Below are positions 12,922-38,570 of a DNA stretch of 64,000 nucleotides, in pieces. The notes under the pieces were generated by a model. That model was not told where the DNA came from, did no database searches, and worked only from the letters and a program-made list of their open reading frames with translations. Made by a program: the position numbers and the translations under genes. Origin of the DNA: Mastigias papua (taxonomy: Eukaryota > Cnidaria > Scyphozoa > Rhizostomeae > Mastigiidae). Numbering within the stretch: the stretch's first letter is position 1; each line of letters opens with the position of its first letter. The DNA is taken from contig OZ025273.1 in NCBI GenBank assembly GCA_964019165.1, positions 3,058,501-3,122,500 on the forward strand, read 5' to 3'.

Positions 12922-14008
12922 ACAGTAGCTGGAAGCACTGCTGATATTTTGTAGAGTTTTTACATACTGCACTTATTTCTTTCCTTACTTTTCAAAACAG
13001 GAACATTTATTATAGATAAATCAGTGGACTTTTTACATTAAATCACTAACCGATTAAGTGCTTCCGGTTTAGTCACATTTAGTAGAGATGGAATATTGAA
13101 ACGTAGTTGATATCATTTGGACAAATTCACTACTCACAACTTTGCAAGGAGAAAAATTACATTCATTTAACTAAGGCTAGGTTTTAACTTTAATTAGGCA
13201 TGATTACATAGTCCTTAGAAGGTATCTCTGTGTTTCACAGCTCAGGGCTAGGAAAGTTGAATTTATGAAACACAAGACTATTTGTCATATTCCCGCTACA
13301 TTCAGTTCCAATATAGCCCTAGAGCAAAACTAAAAAATTTTGTTTGAAATTTACATCACAAAATGCAAACATCATCAAATTTGTCTCAAGTTAATGCCAC
13401 CATTAGTGTTTTAGACTCGGTGTCAAAAATACATCTTCATACTGATAAATTTACCATCTAAGGTTTGTAAACCACTGACGATGATAGCTAATGTCAGGTT
13501 TTAACGGAACGAAAAGACTTAATTTGGTTCATTAATACAGTAATTTTGTATAAGTTTCAAGCTACAGCTAATGATACAGGGCCCTTCTATAATTCTACGT
13601 AAGAGATTATATTAATGTTAGAGAAGAGTACCTTAATTGTCTGCTTTCATGGCAGCTCACTCATTCTTCTCTTTCTTCCGCCTTCTTTAGGCGATATATC
13701 CTTGTGTTTTTCGTTATACAGCCTTTGAATGTGAACGTTTTTGGATCCTTAATGCATTAGATTAACTTTTGTCAATTTCCATGCCTCTTTCTCAGCCGCA
13801 TTGTGTTCAACACTCCAACTACAGTGCTATTCAAATGGCAGCTTCTGATTTCTATTTTGCGATTTATTGTGAAATGGCGTCAGAATCACTGGTCAGAATA
13901 CTCCTTCGTAGTTTCGCGCCAAAATTGCCAAATTCAAAATGGTACCTTTTAGGATCGGTTTGAATGTTTGCCAAGTGGAAGTATGCAAAATCCTATCTTT
14001 TGAACATG

Positions 14009-14014
14009 AATAAA
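14009..14014 (+). terminator. Possible polyadenylation signal AATAAA for the ZP/D8C gene
   Basis: The first AATAAA I noted downstream of the stop codon on the plus strand, implying a 3' UTR of about 1.1 kb. Weak evidence, as such hexamers are frequent in AT-rich DNA. Confidence 0.3.
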
Positions 14015-15243
14015 GATGTTCATCTGGTTTAAGAAGTGCAGGGAGGTTAAAGAGGGATGTTGCTTACGTAAGGTAAAGAACAAGCTCTGCTCCGTATATC
14101 GAAGTCTTCAAGAAAATTAATTTCTCGGTTTGGGACTCGCAGATGTCTATTGAAAAGGCGTCCATAAGGAAACTTATCTTAGTAAATAAACGTAAATTTT
14201 TCCGGGGGAGAATTGAGTAGTGATATTTTCCACAGCAATTTCATTTCCAGATTACAACTCAGAGAAATGCGGCTAGAATCGGAGCTCCTTGTTGGTTAAT
14301 GGTTTAATGCAAACAAATCCACTAGTATGAAGTTATACGTCATAACTAGCTTTAGTACCTTGCTAGTTTAGGCCTAGGGCTGTAGAGCTGGGTGCACCAA
14401 TGATGCGTATCCCCTCCTCGATTATTGAAGTTTCATTTGCAAGATACGAATAAGATGACAAAAGAACACATTTATTAATTCATATTTTATAACTACAAGT
14501 AGGTGCCCTATTTCTAGCGGTGAAGACAGATGCGTTATATCTCTCTTGCAAACACAGCCTTTTGGTGTTATGTTTACCTTTGCCAGCTTTTAATAGCATT
14601 GATTTTTTATCCAACCTTAAAACCAAAGATATTGCAGGGCGTGCATGTACATTTCTAGCTTAATTTGTGCCTTTGTTCGTTAGCATTGGTACTCCAAGAA
14701 AGACCCCTTTAAATAACTCTAACTCTACACCACTGCTGAAGCCTACGTTGAAACGATCTTCAAGTCCTGTATATTCAACGTACTTGCCAGGTTCTTGATT
14801 TAGTCCATTTACATAATGATACACCCAAGCACCTGACCTTGATAAACTAAATTAAGTTGTTTGTTGGTACAGTTCCACACAAGTCGAGCATGGTAGCTAG
14901 TCAAGTCTTGAAAGAGTTGTATGAATCGAAACGTGACTGAGAGAGTTCTTACCAAACTGGATGAAAACATGACTATAGTAGTAGTATCCGTAATTCCTGT
15001 AATAGACCTTCCTAATTCATGGGCGTAGGGGGGTTTCAAATTTAGGAGGGCTGCAAGCTGTATGCCCGAATCACTGATATTTTGCCGTAATGAGTTGTTG
15101 TTTAGCTCTCTTTTAAGCTGGAGCTATTTGTGGAAAAATAAGTTTTTCTGCAGAAACTGTCCGAATGAAATAGATTGCAGCCCTCCCAGCCCCTATACCT
15201 CCTACGCTTATGTTAATAATTGTTGATTGCTGACGTTCCCCTT

Positions 15244-15351
<108 letters not shown>

Positions 15352-15390
15352 TTATATATAATATTCAAGAAAAACTCCAACCTTTAAAAT

Positions 15391-15413
15391 GTTTCGGCAC
15401 AAGCCTTCATCAG
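15391..15413 (-). repeat. Hammerhead-core-like hairpin beside the (TA)n array
   Basis: On the minus strand the sequence reads CTGATGA, A, GGC-loop-GCC, GAAAC. This resembles the hammerhead core CUGAUGA/stem II/GAAAC with one extra A before stem II. The same 45-bp context recurs at 26810. It is likely a Penelope-like element end, with no convincing stem I or cleavage site here. Confidence 0.45.
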
Positions 15414-16770
15414 TTCCTATATCTATTCTGTGATACTATTTAAGGGTGACTTCATATGAAGATAATACGTGTCATGTAACGCACATTGTTCGAGAATGCG
15501 TATTGATCCAAATTCATAGCAAACGGGTACTGACCTTCTTGACTGTGGATGTTTCGTGAAATGAAGTATAGGCAACCCTGCAAACACAAACTCGAGATTT
15601 CGTCCAATTCGACATGAAAAGACATGCACCTCTTCGTACACAAGTCTTGCAACTTTATATCTTACAGTCTGCATAATAATCCTTAGGAACGCATGAAAAT
15701 ACTTCTCAACACTATCACAAACACCCTCAACACTATCACAAACACCACACAGCAACGATTGCCAGATCACACTATACAATTCCCAAGTGTGCACAAAGCG
15801 AAAGCTCTACACTGCGTGGACACTACATGTTGCATACAGATTCAATGATGAAGAACGAAATAGATCTTCTCCCATGCATATCTCTATCATAAATTCAATA
15901 CGAGTTTCAAATAAGAATTGAGTTCAATAATAGAGAGGTAAAAATAGTCACATTTTTTGAAGCAACGACCAGTTATGCTATTTTTCTATTACATAATTGA
16001 AAATGATAACATTTGCTGAATAAAATTGTCTTTTAAAATATTAGATTGTACTAGTCCAAAGCTCTCGTATTTCCCTGTTGGTGTAGCAGCTCCCTAATCT
16101 GCAAGAAGGAAAAACAGAATCAGAAAAACACAAGAAGTCAGATGATTCTAGGACAAAATGCAAGTTAACGTGGCATCACCAGGTGGAGACTTAATTAGCG
16201 ATGTGATAAGCTAAAATTTTCAAGTCGAAGGGGGAAGATATCACTGAGGACTGTTGGTGCAATGTTCACTAACAGAGGAGAGAGACATGGCACAGAGCTG
16301 GTAAAAGACGATGCTCGTGCCAAGAAACAACTGAGCAACAGAATTTTCAGTCAGTAAGTGAAAAAGCACTCTCCGTCTTCAAATATTTGAAAATTCTATC
16401 ACTCAGAACAAGATGCAAAGACATAAGCAATAAACCTAGCTAGATTTGAGAAATCAATATTCCCAACTACAGGAAAATTTTCTTCTAATCTTTGATATTC
16501 GAACCACGAAAAGTGGGTCTAATCATGTAAATTGGAACAGACAAAACTAGCAGGCCCAGCTTGTCCTTGCAAAAGACATTACACATTTTCGTTCATAAGA
16601 ATACCCAATTATTGCTGAGCTTTGATATCTTAGAATTTTGCAAATTTGACCCTAAGATTGTTCTTAAACTATTCTTAAATGTCATCTATTTTGAGCCTTA
16701 GTATTCGTATAGACTATATTCTTACAAAAAAGTATAAAACGTACACGAAGAACTGCCGAGACGTAACATA

Positions 16771-16851
16771 GCCTAATGGCCTAATGGCCTAATGGCCTAA
16801 TGGCCTAATGGCCTAATGGCCTAATGGCCTAATGGCCTAATGGCCTAATGG
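16771..16851. repeat. Tandem array of GCCTAATG, about 10 copies
   Basis: Ten apparently perfect copies of an 8-bp unit with no spacers; a minisatellite, not a CRISPR array. Confidence 0.95.
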
Positions 16852-17111
16852 CTCTCAGATCGAATAAGTGAAACTCGCACCTAACTTGCTTTCTAGAAAA
16901 ACTCAAACAAACAAAAAACTGAATCTTCACAAAGCTTGAGCCTTGCATTATTCTAAATAACTTTTAATTTTCAGCGATTTTGAGCCTTAATTTTCTTACA
17001 GACTATATTCTTATAAAAGACTGTGTATATTGAGCACTTCCCTTCCCAAACAACTTAAATATAAAAATTCCCAAATGCACAAAAGTTGGTAGATGACATT
17101 TAGACTTACGT

Positions 17112-19442
17112 TCAGACTTCAACACACGTCATAAGATAGTCGTGCTCGCACAGGTCATTGTCAGGATCATACACGAGTGTTAGGGGATGGCATGGTCTGT
17201 CATACACTGGATGTCCAGTATCGCATGTTATGAAATGGTGGCAATTCCATGGGTTTCTGTAATTACCAACAGGCCTGTTATTGCAAAATGTAACTGAAAA
17301 AGAAATTCGAAGAAATCGTGAAGGGTCTGGCTAATTGAAGAAAAGCGAGATAGCTATGAATGAGTTGCATCGAAATGTACAAAGCCAATGAAGAAATCGT
17401 CATTTAAACGTTACGATTTAGTTTACATTCACAGAAATTAGTAGACTTTTTATGTATTTCTCAAGAAAGGATATTTTTGCTGTTCGGGTAGCTTAATATG
17501 GGCGGGGAAAAGGAAATCTTAAAATCTTCTCCAAAGACCTCCAAAGACAAAGATATTTCCCCCAATTACCAATTATATATACATAAACTCACAAAAACAA
17601 AAAATTTACCTCTGTCTGATGGTACAACAGCCCTGCACTGCTTTGTATCAGGAACAAAGATTTGCTTGGATGGGCAAAAGTGAAGAATCTCCTGACCTCC
17701 TTTACACTCTAAGTATTTGAAGACATCTGGCAAAATATACAGACCATCTGGCTTGCCTGTGCAGCGGTTCTTTGGTGCTAAAGGACCACAACACAACATA
17801 AAATGATAGATATTGCAGCAAACCTCTATTTTGTCAGAATCAATACAAAATAGTGGTGTTTGTGTTATTTTGAATGAAAACTCGAGGTTTAACAATATCT
17901 CTAAACCTTCCTTGTAAAGACAGCTCTTATATGATGTTTGGACTTCTGCATACCGATTTAGACTAACAAGTCAAGATTACAAATCAGAATTAGGCCATAA
18001 TCGTAGGCGCTTTACGTAAACTTCTATCTTGATAAGTAAAAATTCATTCGCTTGGTAGGGAAATTGTTCTTTCACTCTCCATTTAGCATTACAAAGTAAG
18101 CCAGCGTTGAGCATATTAGTTGAAGGGGGGGGGGGGGGTTGCAAAGTATATTGACAGCATTAAGTATACATGACTTTTTCTATAAGAAAGTTGCTCATAA
18201 GAAAGTAGTTTTACTTAGGACAGAAGTTACAAAATATTAGTAAAGACTTAAGTACCTACGACATACGTTACAAAAAGGTAAACACTGGATTTTCGAGATG
18301 CAGGAGAGTCGATATGTTCATATACAATTAAAATTCCATTTTCACCCAAACCCATCATCTGTTTAATCAATTTGTAAATAGTCCCCAAGATAATCTATGT
18401 GTGTTTGTGTAGTGCCTGTAAAGTGACTCTATATTAGTATACAAACCAAACATTCTAGCTAAGAAACTTTCACACAATTTTGGTATTGAAGTCATGAAAA
18501 AACTAAAAAATATCATTAGTGGATCAAAACATTTTCCCAGACAATGTATATTGACTGGACTGGACCCAGGATAGATTATACTATATTTGATATTATAACT
18601 AACATTAATATTAAGAGTATTTAATACTAAGAATGATACCTTAACAACTTCACAATTAAAGGAAAATACATCGCACAAAGGACACCATGCTACTGAAAAT
18701 ATTTTGTTTCTTAAAACCATAATTTTTTGCTACTGTTGTTTGTTTGTTTGTTTGTATGTTTGTTTGTTTGTTTGTTTGTTCGCAATTAAAAAGTATTGTA
18801 CTATTGCAAAAAGGATAGGGTTATAATTTATAACTCAATATATGATTTTATGCACGATTCCCTGAAACGCAGTCGTTTTTCACCAACGGGGTTACTATGG
18901 CTAACGAAACTAAAATGAAATGCAATGAAATGAAACTTACGTTCTGGTGATGTCAGCTGTTTGCATGGAAATAGAGTAGCGTGTTCGCATCTGTCATTGT
19001 TGGGGTCATAAACAAGTGTCAATGGGTGACATGGTCTGTCATATGGAGAAGGATGTCCAGTTGAACAGCTGATGAAATGGTGGCAGTTCCAAGGATTGCG
19101 ATAATTACCACTCGTGCGATTCTCACAGAAAATATCTAAAAGGAAGCATTGATATGGAGCATATAAATTTTAGCTTTGCCAACGACACAAAAACGGGACT
19201 TATCTCACAGAGAAGGTAAAAACTTAGTGTATAATGGTCATACACGTTGTTTCCTATACGCGGGCTTTTCCATGAGACGTGCGCGATCGCGTATGAGCGC
19301 ACAGGCACAAGCCTAGTTCAGTTCACGCGCTCGAATTGTTGCCCGCGCTAGCTTTATCGAAAATATACATCCTATGTCTAGCGCACAAATAATACCATGC
19401 GCGCAATTGGCACTGAGCGTCTAATATACTCACTAAAAGGCC

Positions 19443-19476
<34 letters not shown>

Positions 19477-21403
19477 AAATTATTTATAGTAGGCGAACTA
19501 ATAAAATTAATATAGCTAGTATACGCTAGCTTCTTTACAATTAATCTACATGTACAAGCCCAAAAAAGTTATAGAACGAGTAGAATTGAAAAATAAATTA
19601 CTACCGTTTCAAGTGAAGAAGCACACCTTTAATGAAGATGCTACGACCATGTCATTGAACTTCGTTGAGTTAAGGCTGGTTCCCTTCAGATCGTAAGAGC
19701 TGGGAACGTGATGCAGATCCCTTCTTCCATTTTCCATGGCGATCAAAGAAGGAGTGCTCCCATTGATCGGGAACAACACGAGCCCCAACACTAACCCTAA
19801 GATCGAAAGAGCCGGGAACGTGAGGAGCGTGACGCAGATCCCTCCTTCAATCTTCCACAGCTATCAAAGGAGTGTTCCCATTGATCGGGGAGGGGACAAC
19901 GCGAAACGACTACACGATGATTGCTTCATCACATCCCTGTAATGACTTTGCAGCCTGTCACAGTCCGTCGCCGACACTCTTACGACCTTGTGGGAGCCAG
20001 CCTTTACAAAATTTAGGGCCCTGAGATATGCGTCCAGAGAGGCCTTTTTGCGCTCTGTTAATTGCATCATACAATACCAAACCGTCATTGCATTGTACTC
20101 AGACAACGCAAGCTCCTTTCATTTGTAGCTTCACTGTCAATGATTATGTCAGTAATTACCTTACAAATTCTAATTATATTAGTTTTTATTAATTTTTGTG
20201 GTTAAACTCATCCTGCACGACGCAGCATCTTGCCATTCCAACATATAATCAACGTTCTATAGTTCCCTATCGTGTCAATTATTTTCGGCCAATTGAACCA
20301 TGCTTATCGTCTCAATTCTACACACTTTTTTTATAAGAATATAATCCATACGAATATATTTTATATGAATATTGATGCTCAAAACAGTGTAAATTTAAGA
20401 ACAATTTATGAATAACACACTTTCTTTTATACGAATATAGTCTACAAGAGAAGTAATGCTCAAAATCGCTTGAATTTAAGAATGAATTAAGAACAGTCTC
20501 AGGCTCAAAATCGATAAATTGTAAGAATATTGAGGCTGGGTGAAACATAAGATATTATTACTAAAAAGAAGTGTGCATGATTGATCAACCCATATACATA
20601 GGAGGGCTTGAGAGCACGCTAAGTTGCTATTTTGCACATGGGTAGTACATTATCAGGGGCTGATTTAAGTCTGTTGGAGCCCCTTAAAAATTCATATAAT
20701 GGCGGGGCTTGGATAACATTTCAGGTATTATCAAAACTAGAAACCATTGTATCTGTGGCAGACGTGAATTTAACCAAAGTCGTAGTATAACAGTAGTTCA
20801 TAGGACTTTCAAAGTTTTGCTCGAGGTCCCGTAAAATTCAAGAATATTAGAGGCCATTAGGCCCCGGCCCACTTGGCCCATTGGTAAATGCGGCCCTGGT
20901 CATTTTATGCCTGTGTATCCCTTAATTTTTGAGAGATTTATCGCCGGAGAATGCCCATGTTCGTTTGGACATATCTTTGAACTGTGTAAAGTGTGCTTAG
21001 TAAAATTAAAGTATCTTGATCAATCTTGCAAGATGGTCTATTTACCTTCATCCGCAGTGGTTACTTCGCTGCATGCCTTTTTCTCGGCAACGAAAATCTG
21101 GTTTTCGGGGCAACTATGCAATATGTCTTTGCCACCTTTGCATTCCAGATATGAAAATACATCTGGTATGGGGTAGTTTCCGTCCGGCTGACCAGTGCAT
21201 CGACAAGCCGCCACTTGTGGCCCTAAAGGTAGATGGTGATCAAATGAAAATTAAATAAAAGCCAGATGCAGATGGGTGCAAATGCATACATGCAATACTT
21301 TGGTAGCAAAAGTTATCAAATGAATAAATACAAATATTTATAGAGCATTTTCTGATAAAGCTACACGTGAAACGATGAACAGTTGTGTTCATTCTCAATA
21401 CTT

Positions 21404-21463
<60 letters not shown>

Positions 21464-21465
21464 AA

Positions 21466-21539
<74 letters not shown>

Positions 21540-21999
21540 AAGTATTGAGATTAGCGTAAAAAATGAGCCAACACTTTTGGCTTTCAAAAAGAGGATCAAA
21601 GACTGGGCTGGTGATAAATGCACCTGCAAAATATGCCGCTAATTTTTATGTAATGTATATTTGTTGTAAACAGTTGGTTTGAATCAGTATCTGTATCATT
21701 ACTGTTGTAAATACCAACTTTAAATATGGATTAGATATCGAAATATGGAAATATGAAATATGGAAATATGGTGCTATTGCGAGAATGTTGTATATCTCTT
21801 GGGGCCGTGTAGCGCATGTAACTAAACATGAGCTAAGAAGTTGCCCTAACAAGTTAATTACAACGGGAATCTTCAAATCACCCTAATATTCTACCCAGAC
21901 CGACAATTCATATGTACTTAACTGTAGCAATCATAAAGCTAAGCTGATCTTACCAACAATACTGAAGACCAATAGCCATGCAAAGCTGTAACAATGCAT
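17112..21999 (-). CDS. Secreted protein with four chitin-binding-like (CBM14/peritrophin-A) domains
   Basis: Minus-strand exons in order: 21954-21999 (signal peptide [15 protein letters not shown]), 21046-21222 (type B), 18941-19135 (type A), 17610-17777 (type B), 17112-17293 (type A, ends in TGA). All introns are phase 1 with GT/AG borders, and the model gives 255 aa. Type A exons have the six-Cys CBM14 pattern with [12 protein letters not shown], a Cys after FI, and YDPxNDxCEH. Type B exons have four Cys: C-x-GxPDGxY, PDVFxYLECKGG, CPxxQIFV and a last C-x-xV. CBM14 domains bind chitin in peritrophic matrices and cuticles, so secretion into an extracellular coat is likely; chitin binding by the four-Cys type is less certain. 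The two A exons resemble each other more than those of the neighbouring gene. Confidence 0.85.
18737..18780. repeat. (TTTG)n microsatellite
   Basis: About ten TTTG units with one TATG interruption, in an intron of the four-domain chitin-binding-like gene. Confidence 0.9.
19443..19475. repeat. (ATT)n microsatellite
   Basis: About ten ATT units in the 19136-21045 intron. Confidence 0.9.
19687..19891. repeat. Direct duplication of about 90 bp
   Basis: The segments 19687-19772 and 19799-19891 share AGATCG, GGGAACGTGA, GCAGATCCCT, TATCAAAG/GATCAAAG and TCCCATTGATCGGG in the same order with moderate divergence. This is an old tandem duplication within an intron. Confidence 0.7.
20325..20545. repeat. 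Copy of a dispersed ATAAGAATAT repeat family
   Basis: Blocks of TATAAGAATATA, GAATATTGATGCTCAAAA, TTTAAGAACAATTTA and AAGAATATTGAGGCTGGG recur, in the same order, at 33505-33600, 38590-38700, 41035-41290, 16610-17020 and 11370-11700. No TIR or coding capacity was defined, so this is probably a short MITE or SINE family. Confidence 0.55.
21412..21550. repeat. (TA)n array with palindromic flanks
   Basis: Two TA tracts separated by GTATAAGTATA. The outer flanks are inverted copies: TCTCAATACTTATAC on the left and GTATAAGTATTGAGA on the right, so the block can fold back entirely. Confidence 0.85.
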
Positions 22000-22107
22000 C
22001 GTTATTAAGTTGGTCACGAATTAAAAAAATTTCTCCTTGAATCGTCTTCTAAGCACGTCTATGCTGTTCTGTTTTGCTGTATTTGAGATTCTGAAGAGGT
22101 CTTAGCC

Positions 22108-22115
22108 TATTTATA
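22108..22115 (-). promoter_or_regulatory. Candidate TATA box (TATAAATA) of the four-domain gene
   Basis: On the minus strand TATAAATA lies about 110 nt upstream of the proposed ATG at 21997-21999. Sequence and orientation fit; the transcription start is not known. Confidence 0.4.
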
Positions 22116-22431
22116 CAATGAGGAACTGGTACACTATATAAAACTGTTGTAATCTCAATGACTAAAACCTATTAGAACACACTTATGCTAAAACACGTAG
22201 GCGATTTGAATCAAGCAATGTCCAATTCTCTATATTTTTCTTGATTAATTGCAGCTGTCATAACAACTTGGAGACAGTTATTTACTGTTCATTTTTACAA
22301 GGAAAAATTAACTCATGCTGTATTGCACGATGAGCTAGGAAACGTAAATTAAACTATCTTGTGAAAGCAAATGAATGAAACATAAATGGAACTTTGTCAT
22401 ACCTTTGGCATGGAAAATTACTTTATTAAAC

Positions 22432-22437
22432 AAAATG
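22432..22437 (-). terminator. Possible polyadenylation signal of the six-domain gene
   Basis: AATAAA on the minus strand about 290 nt beyond the in-frame TAA at 22730-22732 and upstream of the next gene's TATA box. It supports two separate transcription units. Confidence 0.4.
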
Positions 22438-22729
22438 ATATTACAACTATATTGCTGATCTGAAGAACATCATTTAGCATGCAAGGCGTGTGAGATCTGT
22501 GAACAAAAAGCAAAAAGGACGCCATGCCTTTCTGTGAGACAACATTCCACACTACCACGCACAGCACATGACAGTATCGACAGAGGTTTGAAAAGCCAGC
22601 TTTCAACAGGGAAAGGACAAGCAGAGTTCCAACACTATCAACGAAACAGCCAACGTTTTCAATTCTATGGCCCCCACGTTATGGACGGCTCAGTGCAATG
22701 CTCTCAAATATGAGTGTGCAGACTGAATT

Positions 22730-35981
<13,252 letters not shown>

Positions 35982-36037
35982 ATTCTCTGTTCAGTGCTTT
36001 CCGTTCTTGAGTAAAGGAGGTTCAGATTTTGTACGTT

Positions 36038-36044
36038 TATATAG
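36038..36044 (-). promoter_or_regulatory. Candidate TATA box (TATATAA) of the six-domain gene
   Basis: Lies on the minus strand about 57 nt upstream of the ATG at 35979-35981, a spacing compatible with a short 5' UTR. Based on motif and position only. Confidence 0.45.
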
Positions 36045-36369
36045 TGAGACGGAAGTGTGCATTGCATCACATGATGGTCCAGCCTTTTGTCTGTACGTGT
36101 TCTTGCAGGGGTTCTTGTGAGCGGAAGCCTCCGTGCAGGACCTCCCATTATTGGTTGAATGTTCTAATACGCACGTCGAGAAGAAGTTGAATTATAGAAA
36201 AGAATCCCCCTAAAAGCCAAATGACAAAGGAAATTATTGGGAAGCGCTATGCTGTGTTTCTGAGGCGCTATGTTTGCTCCAAATAGAATAGCTTATAGTG
36301 TGCTTGGTAGAATGTAAATACTCGTCTTGGTATTTGTGTTTTCACTTGATCTCTTCTGGTCCATCCTAT

Positions 36370-36420
36370 GCCACTTTCACACTGCTCCATTTTAGCATAA
36401 AAGCGGAGCAGTGTGAACGG
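36370..36420. repeat. Short hairpin, TTCACACTGCTCC arms
   Basis: TCACACTGCTCC and its inverted copy GGAGCAGTGTGA flank a 17-bp spacer, and a third, diverged GGAGCAGTTTGA follows at 36457. Possibly a small MITE end. Confidence 0.5.
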
Positions 36421-36721
36421 GTAACAGATATCTACAACACGGATAAATTTGAAAAAGGAGCAGTTTGAACAGGGCACTAGTTTTATCCTAGTATTACATT
36501 CGGCGCCAGTCTGTCGATATGGATCTTGATCAATAGTATCACTCATACTATTTCTATGGTATCACCCTTCACCCTGTCCAACTAACATAGTTCGATGACG
36601 CAATCTTGATTGTTGGTTCCAGGAAACGGATTTCTCTATCAAGGGATCTCCCTGCTATATATATGGAGATTACATTCGTATCACGCGACATGCACGTTAT
36701 CCACTCTTCTATCAAAGATTT

Positions 36722-36966
36722 CTCCTGTTCATTATTCAAACATTTATTTGGATGTTCCATGATAGGCCGGTTAATAAGAAAATAAACAAAACCCGCGAGA
36801 GAGCCCTTAGGATGGCATACGAAGACAATTATTCGAGTTTCGTAGATTTATTGAGGAAGGCAGAATCAGTGACCATTCACCAGAAAAATGTTGCCTACTA
36901 TAGACTTTTTAGAACGCAAAACAATCACAATCTTTGTTGGGAAAGATATATCTTAGCATCTTCGTA
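36722..36966 (+). pseudogene. LINE reverse transcriptase C-terminal fragment
   Basis: The frame encodes FIWMFHDRPVNKKINK, RERALRMAYEDNYSSF and LLRKAESVTIHQKN. These are the thumb-region motifs (WMFHSR, INxLxERALR, SF--LL---S--IH--N) found after the catalytic domain in Jockey/CR1-type non-LTR elements. Nothing upstream continues it, so it is a short relic. Confidence 0.75.
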
Positions 36967-37046
36967 GTTGCAAGAATATCTTTGCCCCAAAACCAAAAGC
37001 TATAGAGTACGGCATTGGACGTGCACGTTCTCTTGGGTCTAGGGTA

Positions 37047-37308
37047 CACGCTTCTTTTATAAGGAACCGCTTTATAAGGAACCTAACTGTAGAATGCTGA
37101 AATATTTAAAGAACTTATACTACTTAAGGAAAATTCCCTAAGAAACTTTTCAATTTGAAAAATTTAATAACACCAAACAATCAAGAAGTAGAAAGCCGGT
37201 CCCATTCACTTGCAGCCGAAATTTAGCAGTGCAGTTTGATCATTGGAGGTAAAAAGGTAAGGAACTTTTGGAACTAGGCCTTGAGCTAGGTTCCTTATTA
37301 AAAAGCTT
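37047..37308. mobile_element. MITE-like repeat with AAGGAAC ends (copy 1)
   Basis: The left end CTTTTATAAGGAACC is matched by the inverted right end TTTTTAATAAGGAACC. Interior blocks (ACTACTTAAGGAAAATT, CAATCAAGAAGTAGAAAG) recur inverted at 62310-62660, so this is a dispersed family. Confidence 0.6.
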
Positions 37309-38165
37309 GTAAAGCATGTAATACAATCTTCCATAATAGAGCCGTGGACACTCAACAACTTCAATGAAAGTATTAGGAACTACGATTTTTGGTTGTAACT
37401 GTAGATTATGTAAGTTGTATATTGGCAACTCGGGTTTTTTACAGTGTGCATTTTTATTATAGACTCGTGTGTTTAAGTTCTTGTTGGTGTAAATTAGCAT
37501 TATATTTAGAACAACTAATAACTGTAAACAAAACAGTTTGTTTTGCTGCTTTTCTTTATTTTCTTTGCTGTCTTTGTTCATGTTGTTATTAGCTTGTTAT
37601 TAGATGATTAACAAACTATACCAGATGAATCAGCAGTTGTTCACAGCCTTAGAATAGTAAGGTGTATAAATGTAACTTAGATAGTCTTTCTTTATCATGA
37701 AGTTTCAAAAAGCATACTGTTTGTATTGTAGACGAGAGAAAGAATGGGACAATCCAGAGCTTTTATCTATCACATTATGTTATATGTCTTAGTATTGCTA
37801 TTATGATTTTCCAATTATTTACAATTGGTATGATATATAGTAATAAACTAATTCAAACCAACTACATATAATACCATAAAGTTTATAAAAAAGTAAAGAA
37901 GAATTAAACTTCATGGCCTTCAGCATTACTGAATTTCTTTCTTTGTTTCCCAACTGCATATCTTGCATGTGCAATTTTGCCAATCCTAATCTTTAATCAT
38001 TCTTTTCTTGTGACTTTTATTGTTATAATAATTATTTCTTGTAGTTATATTTATATCTGTAACGATAGTATCAACCAATTGTAAACAACCTAGACATAGT
38101 GCGGTTTTTGACTGCACGCAGTGAATTTTGAAAATGAATTGGAAGCTTCAATGGCAGATATGTAG

Positions 38166-38570
38166 GCCCCGTTTACACAGGAACGGTTCCAAATGGAACC
38201 GTGCCCAAACAGGTGCGTAAGGCTTTGCGTTTACACGGGAACTGATGGAACCGTTCCAAACAGAACTGCTAGCCGTACCCAAACGGGTCCACTTAGAAAA
38301 AAGGTCCCGCTTGGAACCGCACCCAAAAGTTCACGTGTAAACAACCAGAACGGCTCTCGTCAGGTACGCTTAGAAATGAGGCAGTGGGAGATCATTTGTA
38401 GGCTATACGTAATTGCGGAACCACCCATGCGTGAATGCATGGATAGAAACGGTTCTGTACAGAGCGGTTCCAAGAAATCGTGTAAACGAGAAGCCTATCC
38501 GTACCTCTGCGGAACGGTTCCATATAGAACCGTTCCAAAGTCCACGTGTAAACGCAACCGTAGACGGGGC
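38166..38570. mobile_element. Harbinger-like MITE with GCCCCGTTTAC ends
   Basis: The left end GGCCCCGTTTACAC is matched by the inverted right end GCCCCGTCTACG-GTTGCGTTTACACG. The body is packed with repeated GGAACGGTTCC/GGAACCG and CGTGTAAACG motifs in both orientations. The flanks TGTA/TGCA may be a decayed target duplication. Confidence 0.55.

Noticed and set aside
16771..16851. CRISPR-like array
   Set aside because: The units are contiguous 8-bp repeats without spacers, in an animal genome.
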